The notes under the pieces were generated by a model that was given only the letters and a program-made list of their open reading frames with translations, was not told the origin of the DNA and did no database searches. The translations under genes and the position numbers were made by a program. From Achromobacter aloeverae (GTDB lineage: Bacteria > Pseudomonadota > Gammaproteobacteria > Burkholderiales > Burkholderiaceae_B): a stretch of DNA of 64,000 nucleotides. Within the stretch, counting starts at the first letter, position 1; each line of letters starts with the position of its first letter. The stretch covers positions 1,116,001 to 1,180,000 of the forward strand of contig NZ_PYAL01000001.1 of the NCBI RefSeq assembly GCF_004121055.1, read 5' to 3'. This document shows, in pieces, positions 1-7,962 of this stretch.

Positions 1-668
1 TGCTGCCCCTCCCGCAGCAAGCGTTTGGTCATGCGCATGACGGTGCCGGGATTGGCGGCAATCTTGGCGGCCAGCGCCCTTGCGGCCGGCAACAGTTCGT
101 CCGCCGGCACCGCGCGGCTGATCAGCCCGCAAGCCAGCGCATCGCGCGCATCGATGGCTTCGCCGGTGAAAGCCATTTCGCTGGCCTTGGCCATTCCCAC
201 CGCGCGCGGCAGGAACCATGCGCCGCCGTCACCCGGAACGATGCCCACCCGCACGAAGCTTTCCGCGAAGGTCGCGGTATCGGCCGCGATGCGGATATCG
301 CACATGCAAGCCAGGTCCAGGCCCGCGCCGATGGCCGGACCGTTGATGGCGCCGATGACGGGCACGTCCAGCGCATGCAGCGCCAGCGGAATGCGCTGTA
401 TCCCCTGCCGGTATTCCTCGCAGATGCTTTCCGGCGTCAGCGCCTCGTCGAAGAAGCGCCGCATATCCTTTACGTTGCCGCCGGAACTGAATATCGGCCC
501 GGCCGCCGTGACGATCAGCACCTTCACGCTCGTGTCCTGGCGTATCTCCGCGCACAGGCGCACGAATTCTTCGACGGCGGTATTGCCGGTCAGCGCATTG
601 CGCGTCTCCGGCTGGTTCATCGTGGCGATGACGATGCCGCCGTCGCGTTCAATCTGAAGAAATGCCAT
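1..668 (-). CDS. Enoyl-CoA hydratase/isomerase family protein (C-terminus beyond the window)
   Basis: Crotonase-fold enzyme; 222 residues are visible and the reading frame runs off the window start. It should add water to, or isomerise, an unsaturated acyl-CoA made by the acyl-CoA dehydrogenases upstream. The oxyanion-hole segments FSSGGNVKDM (residues 60-69) and NGPAIGAGLDLA (109-120) are clear. By hand alignment to rat enoyl-CoA hydratase, the catalytic Glu164 is kept (in AKASE) but the Glu144 position is Phe138, so a plain hydratase role is uncertain and isomerase or another crotonase chemistry is possible. The start is set by ATG with AGGAG seven bases upstream. It is the last visible gene of the minus-strand operon, separated from the preceding dehydrogenase gene by a tandem-repeat spacer. 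Confidence 0.85.
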   Translation of the reverse strand, partial: MAFLQIERDGGIVIATMNQPETRNALTGNTAVEEFVRLCAEIRQDTSVKVLIVTAAGPIFSSGGNVKDMRRFFDEALTPESICEEYRQGIQRIPLALHALDVPVIGAINGPAIGAGLDLACMCDIRIAADTATFAESFVRVGIVPGDGGAWFLPRAVGMAKASEMAFTGEAIDARDALACGLISRAVPADELLPAARALAAKIAANPGTVMRMTKRLLREGQ

Positions 669-688
669 GTGTGATTCTCCTGTAGCTT

Positions 689-758
689 CTGGTCGGTAGT
701 TCCTGGTCGGTAGTTCCTGGTCGGTAGGTCCTGGTCGGTAGGTCCTGGTCGGTAGGTC
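689..758. repeat. Five-copy 14-bp tandem repeat between operon genes
   Basis: Five head-to-tail units of CTGGTCGGTAGTTC or CTGGTCGGTAGGTC (689-702, 703-716, 717-730, 731-744, 745-758), followed by two degenerate 10-bp units based on CCTGTCAGT. It fills most of the gap between the acyl-CoA dehydrogenase and enoyl-CoA hydratase genes, ending about 10 bases upstream of the latter's ribosome-binding site. Copy number could vary by slippage. Confidence 0.9.
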
Positions 759-786
759 CCTGTCAGTCCCTGTCAGTAGACCCCGA

Positions 787-1800
787 TCAGGCCGCGACGT
801 CGGTAATACTGCGCACGAGATCGAGGGTCAGTCCTTCGTGCGCGAGCAGGGCCTCCCCGGCGACTTCCTGCCAATACGCTTCGCTGCCCGCGGTCTGGCG
901 CCAGGCATGCAGCCGACGCGTATAGAGCTGCAAGTCATACTCCTCGGTGAAGCCGATGGCCCCGTGGATGGCATGGCCCAGCTCGCACACCGCCAGCGCC
1001 GCCTCGCTGCAGCGCGCCTTGGCCGTGGCCACGCGCAGGCGGTCCGGCAGCGCGCCCGCGCCGCTGCAACCTAGCTGTGCCGCCATGCGGGCCGCGCACA
1101 CGTGTTCGGCCATCACCGCCAGTTGATGCTGGATGGCCTGGAACTTGCCGATGGGACGACCGAACTGCTGGCGCTCGTTGGCGTATTGCAGCGTGCGCGC
1201 CAGTACGCCGCCCAGGGCGCCGGCCATCTGCGCCGCCACCACGGCCGCTTGCAGCGTCCAGACATCCACGGCCGGCGCCACGTCCACTCGCGGCGCGGCC
1301 TGGCCCGGCCCGGCCGCCCAGGTCATGGCCGCGTCCGGCGGCAAGGCATGCGGCAAGCAGCGCGCGTCCGCCACCGCCAGCAGCCGCCACTGGCCCTCGG
1401 CCTGTGCCAGCACATGCGCCGCCGTGCGGCCGCCGCGCACCAGCGCGCAATGCCAGGCGCCGTCATCCTGCCGCTGCCCGCGCGCCAGCGCGATGCTGCC
1501 GGCCGGCCGCGCCGGTGCCGGCAGCAGCGCCCGCGCGATCATGGTCTCGCCCAACAGCAGGGGCAAGGCGTGCGCGCCGCATTGCTCCAGCACGCCAAAC
1601 ACCTGGCTCAGGCCCAGGCCCGAGCCGCCCTCTTCCTCACTGACCAAGGCGTCAGCCAGGCCGGTGGCCTCCAGTTGCGCCCACACCGCGGCCGCCGCCT
1701 CGCCGCCCGCCTCGATGTCGCGCACCGCCCGCGGCGTGCAGTGGTCCGCCAGCACGTCACGCGCGGCGTCGGCGTACGGATCGCTGTCGTTCATGTTCAT
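787..1800 (-). CDS. Acyl-CoA dehydrogenase family protein, short paralogue
   Basis: A 337-residue acyl-CoA dehydrogenase, shorter than the usual 380-400. The C-terminal helical domain is well kept: ANERQQFGRPIGKFQAIQH (residues 207-225) is the family signature for FAD/subunit contact, and HAIHGAIGFTEEYDLQLYTRR follows near the end. The central beta domain (about 95-170) is short and weakly conserved. It lies 7 bp downstream of another, full-length acyl-CoA dehydrogenase, so the two may form a heteromeric FAD enzyme as known for paired FadE proteins in actinobacterial steroid degradation; that is inference. The start contains a 6-bp duplication (ATGAAC twice), leaving two possible initiation codons, 1800 and 1794. 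The substrate is unknown. Confidence 0.85.
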   Translation of the reverse strand: MNMNDSDPYADAARDVLADHCTPRAVRDIEAGGEAAAAVWAQLEATGLADALVSEEEGGSGLGLSQVFGVLEQCGAHALPLLLGETMIARALLPAPARPAGSIALARGQRQDDGAWHCALVRGGRTAAHVLAQAEGQWRLLAVADARCLPHALPPDAAMTWAAGPGQAAPRVDVAPAVDVWTLQAAVVAAQMAGALGGVLARTLQYANERQQFGRPIGKFQAIQHQLAVMAEHVCAARMAAQLGCSGAGALPDRLRVATAKARCSEAALAVCELGHAIHGAIGFTEEYDLQLYTRRLHAWRQTAGSEAYWQEVAGEALLAHEGLTLDLVRSITDVAA

Positions 1801-1807
1801 GCCCCCG

Positions 1808-2986
1808 TCACCGCAAACCCAAGCCGCGCGCGATCATGCCGCGCAGGATGTCGCGGGTGCCGCCCCGCAAGGAAAAGGAAGGCGAGGCCTCCGTGACGTA
1901 TTTCAGCGTCATCAGCAACTCCACGGGTATGTCTTCCACCGTCCGCGAAAACAGGTCCTGCGCGATCTCGGCGGGAATGGCCTGCTCCAGCGTGGTGCCC
2001 AGCTCCTTGACCAGCGCCGCCTCGATGATGGGGCTCTCGCCGCGCGTCAGCTTGGCCTGCACCGACACCGACATGGCGCGCAGGGGCGCCAGCTGGGTCA
2101 GCACCTTGCCGGCCAGCCGGATGGCCGACGGCGTGCGGTTGGCCGGCAGCCGCACGAATTGCAGCCACTGGTCGAACAGCACGATGCTGGAAAACAGGCG
2201 CTCCGGGCCGCTGCGCTCGAAAGCCAGTTCGGCGGTGACCTGCTCCCAACCCTGGCCCTCCTTGCCGATCAGGGCGTCGGCCCCCAATTGCACATTGTCG
2301 AAGAACACCTCGCAGAAATGGCTGTCGCCGGAGAGGTCCTCGATGGGCCGCACCGTCACGCCGGGCAAGGACAGGTCGACGATGACCTGGGACAGTCCCT
2401 TGTGCCGGTCCTCGGCACCGCCCGACGTGCGCACCAGCGCGATCATGTATTGGCAGTGGTGGGCGTTGGTGGTCCAGATCTTCTGTCCGTTCAGCAACCA
2501 GCCCTTGTCGTTGGGCTCGGCGCGGGTCCGCACGCTGGCCAGGTCGGAGCCGGCGTTCGGCTCGCTCATGCCGATGCAGAAGAAGGACTCGCCGCGACAG
2601 ATGCGCGGGATGTGGAAGCGCTTCTGCGCCTCGGTGCCGTACTTCAGGATCAGCGGCGCGCTCTGGCGGTCGGCGATCCAGTGCGACCCCACCGGCGCGC
2701 CGGCATTCAGGTATTCCTCCACCAGCACATAGCGGGCGAAAGCGCTGCGGCCGCCGCCGCCATACTCGGGCGGCAGGGTCAGGCCTATCCAGCCCTTGGC
2801 GCCGATGCGGCGGCTGAAGGCCGTGTCATAGCCGCCCCAGGAGCGCGCCCGCACATGCGCCGGCAAATCGCGCGTGCCTTCCTGCAGGAAGGCGCGCACC
2901 TCGGCGCGCAGGGCTTCGTCCTCGGGCGGGATGCAGGTCGGCGACAGCGCGATGGAACTCAGGGTCGTCATCCCCAGGGTCGTCAT
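1808..2986 (-). CDS. Acyl-CoA dehydrogenase, full length
   Basis: A 392-residue FAD-dependent acyl-CoA dehydrogenase of normal length, oxidising an acyl-CoA to its 2-enoyl form and passing electrons to ETF. The flavin-binding segment CIGMSEPNAGSDLAS (residues 137-151) and NGQKIWTTNAH (166-176) are diagnostic, and the end GGTRDILRGMIARGLGLR fits the family C-terminus. The start codon overlaps the stop of the CoA-transferase gene (ATGA), so translation is probably coupled. A 15-bp in-frame tandem duplication at the start gives ATGs at 2986 and 2971; the upstream one is chosen because of the coupling. Confidence 0.92.
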   Translation of the reverse strand: MTTLGMTTLSSIALSPTCIPPEDEALRAEVRAFLQEGTRDLPAHVRARSWGGYDTAFSRRIGAKGWIGLTLPPEYGGGGRSAFARYVLVEEYLNAGAPVGSHWIADRQSAPLILKYGTEAQKRFHIPRICRGESFFCIGMSEPNAGSDLASVRTRAEPNDKGWLLNGQKIWTTNAHHCQYMIALVRTSGGAEDRHKGLSQVIVDLSLPGVTVRPIEDLSGDSHFCEVFFDNVQLGADALIGKEGQGWEQVTAELAFERSGPERLFSSIVLFDQWLQFVRLPANRTPSAIRLAGKVLTQLAPLRAMSVSVQAKLTRGESPIIEAALVKELGTTLEQAIPAEIAQDLFSRTVEDIPVELLMTLKYVTEASPSFSLRGGTRDILRGMIARGLGLR

Positions 2987-4218
2987 CCCAATACTCCCTT
3001 GTTGCGATAGGTTTGCAGGGCCTCGGCGCCAAGGCCCAGATGGCGGGCGAGCACGTCGTCGGTATGCTGGCCCAGTTGCGGCGGCGCGTGGCGATAGGTC
3101 ACGGGCGTGTCCGACAGCCGGATCGGACTGGCGACCAGCGGCACCTGGCCCGCTTGCGGATGCGCCATGGCTATGCGCATCCCGCGCGCCTGGACTTGCG
3201 GGTCCTCGAACACCTCGGCCACGGTGTTGATGGGTCCGCACGGCACGCCGTGTCGTTCCAGCAGGTCGATCCACTCGCGCGTCGTGCGCGTCACCGTAAT
3301 GGCGCGCAGGCCCTCGATCAATTCGTCGCGATTGGCCAGGCGCGCCGCGTTGGCCGCAAAGCGCGGGTCGCCGGCCCATTGCGGCCGCTCGATGGCGGCG
3401 CACAGCCGTGCGAACTGGCCGTCGTTGCCCACGGCGAGGATCATGTAGCCGTCGGCGGTCGGAAAATCCTGGTAGGGAACCGTGTTGGGATGCGCATTGC
3501 CCATGCGGCGCGGCACCGTGTGGCCGTACAGATAATTCATGGCCTGGTTCCCCAGGCAGGCGACGCCCACGTCGAGCAGCGCCAGGTCGATGTGCTGGCC
3601 GCGGCCGGTGTGCTCGCGCGCCTGCAACGCCGCCAGGATGGCGGTGCTGGCGTAGAGGCCAGTAAGGATATCGGTCAACGCGACCCCCACCTTCATGGGA
3701 CCCGCCCCGGGCGCGCCGTCGGGCTGGCCGGTAATGCTCATCAGGCCACCCATGCCCTGTATCAGGAAGTCGTAGCCGGCGCGGTGGGCATAGGGGCCGT
3801 CCTGACCGAAGCCGGTGACCGAGCAGTACACCAGGCGCGGATTGAGCTCGCTCAGGCTGGCATAGTCCAGCCCGTATTGGCGCAGGCCGCCGGTCTTGAA
3901 GTTCTCGATCAGGACATCGCACTGCTGCGCCAGCCGCCGCACCAGCGCCTGCCCCTCCGGCTGCGTGAAGTCGATGGAGACCGACTGCTTGTTGCGGTTG
4001 GTGCACATGTAATAGGCGGATTCGCCCGTAGGCTGGCCGGCGGGGTCCGTCACATAGGGCGGCCCCCAGGCCCGGGTATCGTCGCCCGTGCCCGGGCGCT
4101 CCACCTTGATCACCTCGGCGCCCAGGTCGCCCAGCGTCTGGGCGGCCCAGGGTCCGGCGAGCACGCGCGAAAGATCCAGCACCTTCACATGTTGCAGGGC
4201 ACGTGCCGTCATCGTCAT
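2983..4218 (-). CDS. CaiB/BaiF (class III) CoA-transferase
   Basis: A 411-residue family III CoA-transferase, of normal length, moving CoA between a donor acyl-CoA and a free carboxylic acid. Visible hallmarks are the N-terminal VLDLSRVLAGPWAAQTLGDLGAEVIKVE (residues 13-40), NRNKQSVSIDF (74-83), DVLIENFKTGGL (101-112) and GYDFLIQGMGGLM (148-160), where Asp150 sits at the position of the family's catalytic aspartate. It probably activates the acid delivered by the Bug receptor encoded just upstream; the dehydrogenases downstream then act on the CoA ester. The start has a 6-bp duplication (ATGACG twice). The acid cannot be named. Confidence 0.93.
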   Translation of the reverse strand: MTMTARALQHVKVLDLSRVLAGPWAAQTLGDLGAEVIKVERPGTGDDTRAWGPPYVTDPAGQPTGESAYYMCTNRNKQSVSIDFTQPEGQALVRRLAQQCDVLIENFKTGGLRQYGLDYASLSELNPRLVYCSVTGFGQDGPYAHRAGYDFLIQGMGGLMSITGQPDGAPGAGPMKVGVALTDILTGLYASTAILAALQAREHTGRGQHIDLALLDVGVACLGNQAMNYLYGHTVPRRMGNAHPNTVPYQDFPTADGYMILAVGNDGQFARLCAAIERPQWAGDPRFAANAARLANRDELIEGLRAITVTRTTREWIDLLERHGVPCGPINTVAEVFEDPQVQARGMRIAMAHPQAGQVPLVASPIRLSDTPVTYRHAPPQLGQHTDDVLARHLGLGAEALQTYRNKGVLG

Positions 4219-4233
4219 ATATGCATCTTCCCT

Positions 4234-5214
4234 TTATTGCTGAGGGACGTTGGCCTTCTTGACGATGCGTTGCCACAGCGCGATCTCGTTCTTCTGGAAC
4301 TCATGCATCTGCGACGGACCGCCGGTCATGGGCGTGGCGCCCAGGCGCTCATAGAAGGCCCGCGTGTCGGGCATCTTCGATATCCGCGTGAACAATTCCG
4401 CCAACCTGGCGGTCTCGGCCGGCGGGGTCTTGGCGCTGACCATGGCGCCGACCCAGGTGTAGGCCTCGAAGCCGGGCAGGCCCGCCTCGGCAGCCGTGGG
4501 CACGTCGGGCGAAGTGCCCACGCGCTGGTCCGACGCCACCGCCACCACTTTCACGCGGCCGTCCTTCGCCAGTTCCTGCACCGCCGTGACCTCGGCGAAG
4601 GTGTAGTCCACCGTGCCCGCGGCCACGGCGGTGATCGCGTCGCCCGCGCCCTTGAACGGCACGTGCACGGCCTTCAGCCCGGCCGCGTCGTTGAGCAATT
4701 CGCCCATCAGCTGATAGCCCGCCGAGCCCGCGCCGAAGTTGACCTTGCCCGGATTGGCGCGCCCGTAGGCGATGAGCTCCTTGAGGGTGTTGTAGGGCGC
4801 CTTGGGGCTGACCGCCAGCATGGCGGGGGAACGCATCATCATGGTCAAGGGCGCGAAGTCCTCGACCGGGTCATAGGGCAGCGCCTTGAACAGCGCCGCA
4901 TTGACCGCCAGCGTCGAATTGCTGCCGATGAAGACGGTGTAGCCGTCGGCCGGCGCCGACAGCACGCTCTTCACCGCGATGAATCCATTGGCGCCGGGCT
5001 TGTTCTCCACCACCACGGGCTGGCCGGTAAGCGCCTGCAACTGCCGGGCGAAATAACGGGCCGAGGTGTCGGTACCGCTGCCGGGGCCGAAAGGCACGAC
5101 GAACTTGATCGGATGCGCGGGAAAGGTGTCGGCGCGCGCGTCGGCCTGGTAGCCGATCGCACCCGCCAGCGCCACGGCCAGGACGGCCGACAGCAACTGC
5201 CTGCGATGCAACAT
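4234..5214 (-). CDS. Bug-family periplasmic receptor (tripartite tricarboxylate transporter type)
   Basis: A 326-residue periplasmic solute receptor. Residues 1-29 look like a signal peptide with a basic start and an ADARAD cleavage region; the mature part has the Bug hallmarks FPAHPIKFVVPFGPGSGTDTSAR and VVENKPGANGFIA. Family members bind carboxylates or amides and normally work with TctA/TctB membrane subunits, which are not encoded in this window. First gene of the acyl-CoA operon, with AAGGAGA upstream of ATG. It is divergent from the LysR gene, which is therefore its likely regulator. Ligand unknown. Confidence 0.92.
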   Translation of the reverse strand: MLHRRQLLSAVLAVALAGAIGYQADARADTFPAHPIKFVVPFGPGSGTDTSARYFARQLQALTGQPVVVENKPGANGFIAVKSVLSAPADGYTVFIGSNSTLAVNAALFKALPYDPVEDFAPLTMMMRSPAMLAVSPKAPYNTLKELIAYGRANPGKVNFGAGSAGYQLMGELLNDAAGLKAVHVPFKGAGDAITAVAAGTVDYTFAEVTAVQELAKDGRVKVVAVASDQRVGTSPDVPTAAEAGLPGFEAYTWVGAMVSAKTPPAETARLAELFTRISKMPDTRAFYERLGATPMTGGPSQMHEFQKNEIALWQRIVKKANVPQQ

Positions 5215-5344
5215 GGTGTCTCCTTTGTGGACAGGCGGACGCTCTGGCGGCGTCGTTGGCCGATATCGTGTTTTTCGTTTTCTCGTTTTCTTGCAGCCCG
5301 ACTCTATGCCCCCGGGACAATGCTGTCTAATATTAAGAATTTAG

Positions 5345-5365
5345 TTTTTGATATTTTTTTGATAT
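5345..5365. promoter_or_regulatory. AT-rich divergent control region with repeated TTTTTGATAT
   Basis: TTTTTGATAT occurs twice back to back (5345-5354 and 5356-5365) immediately before the LysR start, in an AT-rich island between the divergent Bug operon and the regulator. This is the expected place for LysR binding and divergent promoters, but no classic T-N11-A palindrome could be assigned confidently. Confidence 0.3.
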
Positions 5366-5368
5366 CGG

Positions 5369-6274
5369 ATGAATCTCCGGCAACTGAGCCAATTCATTGC
5401 GCTGGCGGAAACGGGCAACTTCCACCGCGCGGCGGCGCAACTGCACATGGCGCAGCCGCCGCTGTCCATTTCCATCCGCAAGCTGGAGGCGGAGGTCGGC
5501 AGCGCGCTATTCGAGCGGACCAGCACGGGCGTCTTCCTCACCCCGGCCGGCGAGGCCATGCTGGCCGACGCCCGCGCCGCCCTGATGCACGTGGACAAAT
5601 GCCGCCAGGCCGTGCGCGATGCGCGCGACGGCGAAGGCGGCCGGCTGCGGCTGGGTTTCATCGGCTCGGCCACCTATGACCTGATGCCCAGGCTGATTCC
5701 TTCCTTGCGGGAACGCTATCCCAATATTTCCCTGGAATTCGACGAAGCCACGACATCGGAAATCCTGGCCGGCCTGCGCAGCGGGGAACTGGACATGGGC
5801 CTGTCGCGCTACCCCGTGCTGGAGGAAAGCGGTTGCGTCTTCGTACCCATGGACCGCGACGATTTCATGCTGGCCGTCAATGCGCGCAGCCCGCTGGCGG
5901 CGCGCGACCAGATCGCCCTGAGCGAGGCCGCGCGTGAACCCTTCATCATGTATCCGCGCGACAAGGTGCCCAGCCTGTCGGCACTGGCGCACATGCGCTG
6001 CGAATCCTCGGGATTCACCCCGCAGGTCGCGCAGGAGGCCATGCAGGTGCAGACCATCATGAGCCTGGTCGCGTCCGGGCTGGGGGTCGGGCTGGTGGCC
6101 GGTGTCTCCAGGCTGGTGCAGCCGCGCGGCGTCAAATGCCTGCGGCTGACGGACAACCCGCCCGGCTTTCACGTGGGCATCGCCCTCGCCCGCGCGGCGG
6201 GAACCCCCAGCCGCCTCATAGAGCGCGTCATCCAGCACGCCCTGCACTTCCGGGAAGGGTCCCTGCTACCCTAG
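5369..6274 (+). CDS. LysR-family transcriptional regulator
   Basis: A 301-residue LysR-type regulator of normal length. The N-terminal winged helix-turn-helix is clear (MNLRQLSQFIALAETGNFHR followed by AAAQLHMAQPPLSISIRKLE, residues 1-40, and LFERTSTGVFLTPAGEAMLADAR). The rest is a two-lobed effector-binding domain starting near residue 90. It faces the Bug/CoA-transferase/dehydrogenase operon across 154 bp and most likely activates it when the operon's acid substrate is present. Its last nine bases overlap the end of the convergent ABC ATPase gene, leaving no room for a terminator between them. Confidence 0.93.
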   Translation: MNLRQLSQFIALAETGNFHRAAAQLHMAQPPLSISIRKLEAEVGSALFERTSTGVFLTPAGEAMLADARAALMHVDKCRQAVRDARDGEGGRLRLGFIGSATYDLMPRLIPSLRERYPNISLEFDEATTSEILAGLRSGELDMGLSRYPVLEESGCVFVPMDRDDFMLAVNARSPLAARDQIALSEAAREPFIMYPRDKVPSLSALAHMRCESSGFTPQVAQEAMQVQTIMSLVASGLGVGLVAGVSRLVQPRGVKCLRLTDNPPGFHVGIALARAAGTPSRLIERVIQHALHFREGSLLP

Positions 6275-7060
6275 CAACAGCGCGTCGTCGGACAGGTTTT
6301 CGCCGCGCACCTGCTCGAACATGGCCAGCAGGTCGCGCACTTGCAAGCCCTTGCGCTGCTCGCCGGCGACGTCCAGCACCACACGCCCTTCATGCAGCAT
6401 GACCGTGCGGTCGCCCACCTCCAGGGCCTGGCGCATGCTGTGGGTCACCATCATGGTGGTCAGCTCGTGCTCGGCGACGATGCGCGCCGTCAGCGCCAGG
6501 ACGAATGCGGCCGTGCGCGGATCCAGCGCGGCGGTATGTTCGTCCAGCAGCAGGATGCGCGAGGGTTGCAAGGCGGCCATCAGCAGGCTGACCGCCTGGC
6601 GCTGGCCGCCGGACAGCAGGCCGATGCGGTCGCCCAGGCGGTGTTCCAACCCCAGTCCCAGGCTGGACAGGCGTTCGCGGAAGCGCTCGCGCAGGGCTTC
6701 GTCCAGAGCCTGCCCCAGGCCGCGGCGCACGCCGCGCGACTGGGCCAGCGCCATGTTTTCCTCGATGCTGAGGTCCTCGCAGGTTCCCGCCAGGGGGTCC
6801 TGGAATACCCGCGCGACGCGCTGCGCGCGCTGCCAAGGCGGCAACCGGGAAACGTCGATGCCGTCGATATCGATGCGGCCGCTGTCGATGGCGACGTCGC
6901 CGGCGACGGCGTTCAGGAAGGTGGATTTGCCGGCGCCGTTCGAGCCGATCACCGTCACGAACTGGCCGCTGGGTATTTCCAGCGACAGGCCGCGCAAGGC
7001 CTGCGTCTGCACCGGCGTGCCGGCATTGAAGGTCACGTGCAAGTTTTCCGCGCGCAACAT
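6266..7060 (-). CDS. ABC transporter ATP-binding protein (TrpZ-like)
   Basis: A 264-residue ABC ATPase energising import by the permease and receptor encoded upstream. It has Walker A GSNGAGKST (residues 39-47), the signature LLSGGQRQAVSLLMA, and Walker B RILLLDEHTAALDP followed by the switch histidine in MMVTHSMRQALEVGD. Its start lies one base after the permease stop, so the three genes form a tight operon. The set matches transporters that pair a PF04392-type receptor with a branched-chain-type permease. Known TrpXYZ examples take up tryptophan or tyrosine, but substrate cannot be read here. Confidence 0.92.
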   Translation of the reverse strand: MLRAENLHVTFNAGTPVQTQALRGLSLEIPSGQFVTVIGSNGAGKSTFLNAVAGDVAIDSGRIDIDGIDVSRLPPWQRAQRVARVFQDPLAGTCEDLSIEENMALAQSRGVRRGLGQALDEALRERFRERLSSLGLGLEHRLGDRIGLLSGGQRQAVSLLMAALQPSRILLLDEHTAALDPRTAAFVLALTARIVAEHELTTMMVTHSMRQALEVGDRTVMLHEGRVVLDVAGEQRKGLQVRDLLAMFEQVRGENLSDDALLLG

Positions 7061-7061
7061 G

Positions 7062-7949
7062 TCAGCCTCCCTTGCCGCCGCGGCGCCGCCTGAGCCTGGG
7101 CAGCACCAGGGCGACGGTCACCAGCACCGCCGTGACCAGGTTGAGATCCTGCGCCTGCAGGCCGATGAAATCGCTGTTCAGGGCCAGCGCGATGAAGAAG
7201 CGGTAGATCACCGCGCCCAGGATCACCGCCAGCGTCGCCAGGGCCAGCCGCCGCGACGGCAGGATGCTTTCGCCGACGATGACCGCCGCCAGGCCGATGA
7301 CGATGGTGCCCAGGCCCATGGAGATATCCGCCCCGCCCTGCGCCTGCGCGAACAACGCGCCGGCCAGCGCCACCAGGGCATTGGACAGGGCCATCCCGCC
7401 CATCACCAGGCGCCCCGTGTTGACCCCCTGCGCCCGCGCCATGCGGGGGTTCGCGCCGCTGGCGCGCAGGGCGAGGCCGGTGCGGGTGCCCAGGAACCAG
7501 TCCAGCAGGCCCTTGCAGACCGCCACCACGATCAGCAGCAGCAGCGGCCGCATCAGGTAGTCGCTGACGTTCGCCGGCTGCAACAGCGTGAATACCGTGG
7601 GCTCGGTGATCAACGGGACGTTGGGCCGGCCCATGATGCGCAGGTTCACGGAGTACAGGCCTATCATCACCAGGATGCTGGCCAGGAGGTCCATGATGCG
7701 CAGCCGTACGTGCAGCCAGGCGGTCAGCAGCCCGGCCAGGGCGCCCGCCACGATGGCGGCGGCGGTGGCCAGGAAAGGGTTGCAGCCGGCCGAGACCAGG
7801 GTGGCGGCCACCGCCGCGCCCAGCGGAAAACTGCCGTCGACGGTCAGGTCGGGAAAGCGCAGCAGGCGAAAGGAAATCATCACGCCCAAGGCCACCAGGC
7901 CGAAGACCAGCCCGATTTCCAGGGCGCCCATCAAGGAAAACAAGGACAT
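7062..7949 (-). CDS. ABC transporter permease (branched-chain amino acid type)
   Basis: A 295-residue integral membrane protein with roughly eight hydrophobic segments, of the LivH-like permease family. Recognisable stretches are VALGVMISFRLLRFPDLTVDGSF (near residues 20-42), ASGANPRMARAQGVN, and GLGTIVIGLAAVIVGESIL. It ends with a basic tail RRRRGGKGG facing the cytoplasm. It lies between the receptor gene (13-bp gap) and the ATPase gene (1-bp gap). It would form a homodimeric pore for the substrate caught by the receptor. Confidence 0.9.
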   Translation of the reverse strand: MSLFSLMGALEIGLVFGLVALGVMISFRLLRFPDLTVDGSFPLGAAVAATLVSAGCNPFLATAAAIVAGALAGLLTAWLHVRLRIMDLLASILVMIGLYSVNLRIMGRPNVPLITEPTVFTLLQPANVSDYLMRPLLLLIVVAVCKGLLDWFLGTRTGLALRASGANPRMARAQGVNTGRLVMGGMALSNALVALAGALFAQAQGGADISMGLGTIVIGLAAVIVGESILPSRRLALATLAVILGAVIYRFFIALALNSDFIGLQAQDLNLVTAVLVTVALVLPRLRRRRGGKGG

Positions 7950-7962
7950 CGCCGCCGCCGCG

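Noticed and set aside
3013-5679. 888-codon plus-strand frame antisense to the CoA-transferase and Bug genes
   Set aside because: Shadow frame; sense genes are certain.
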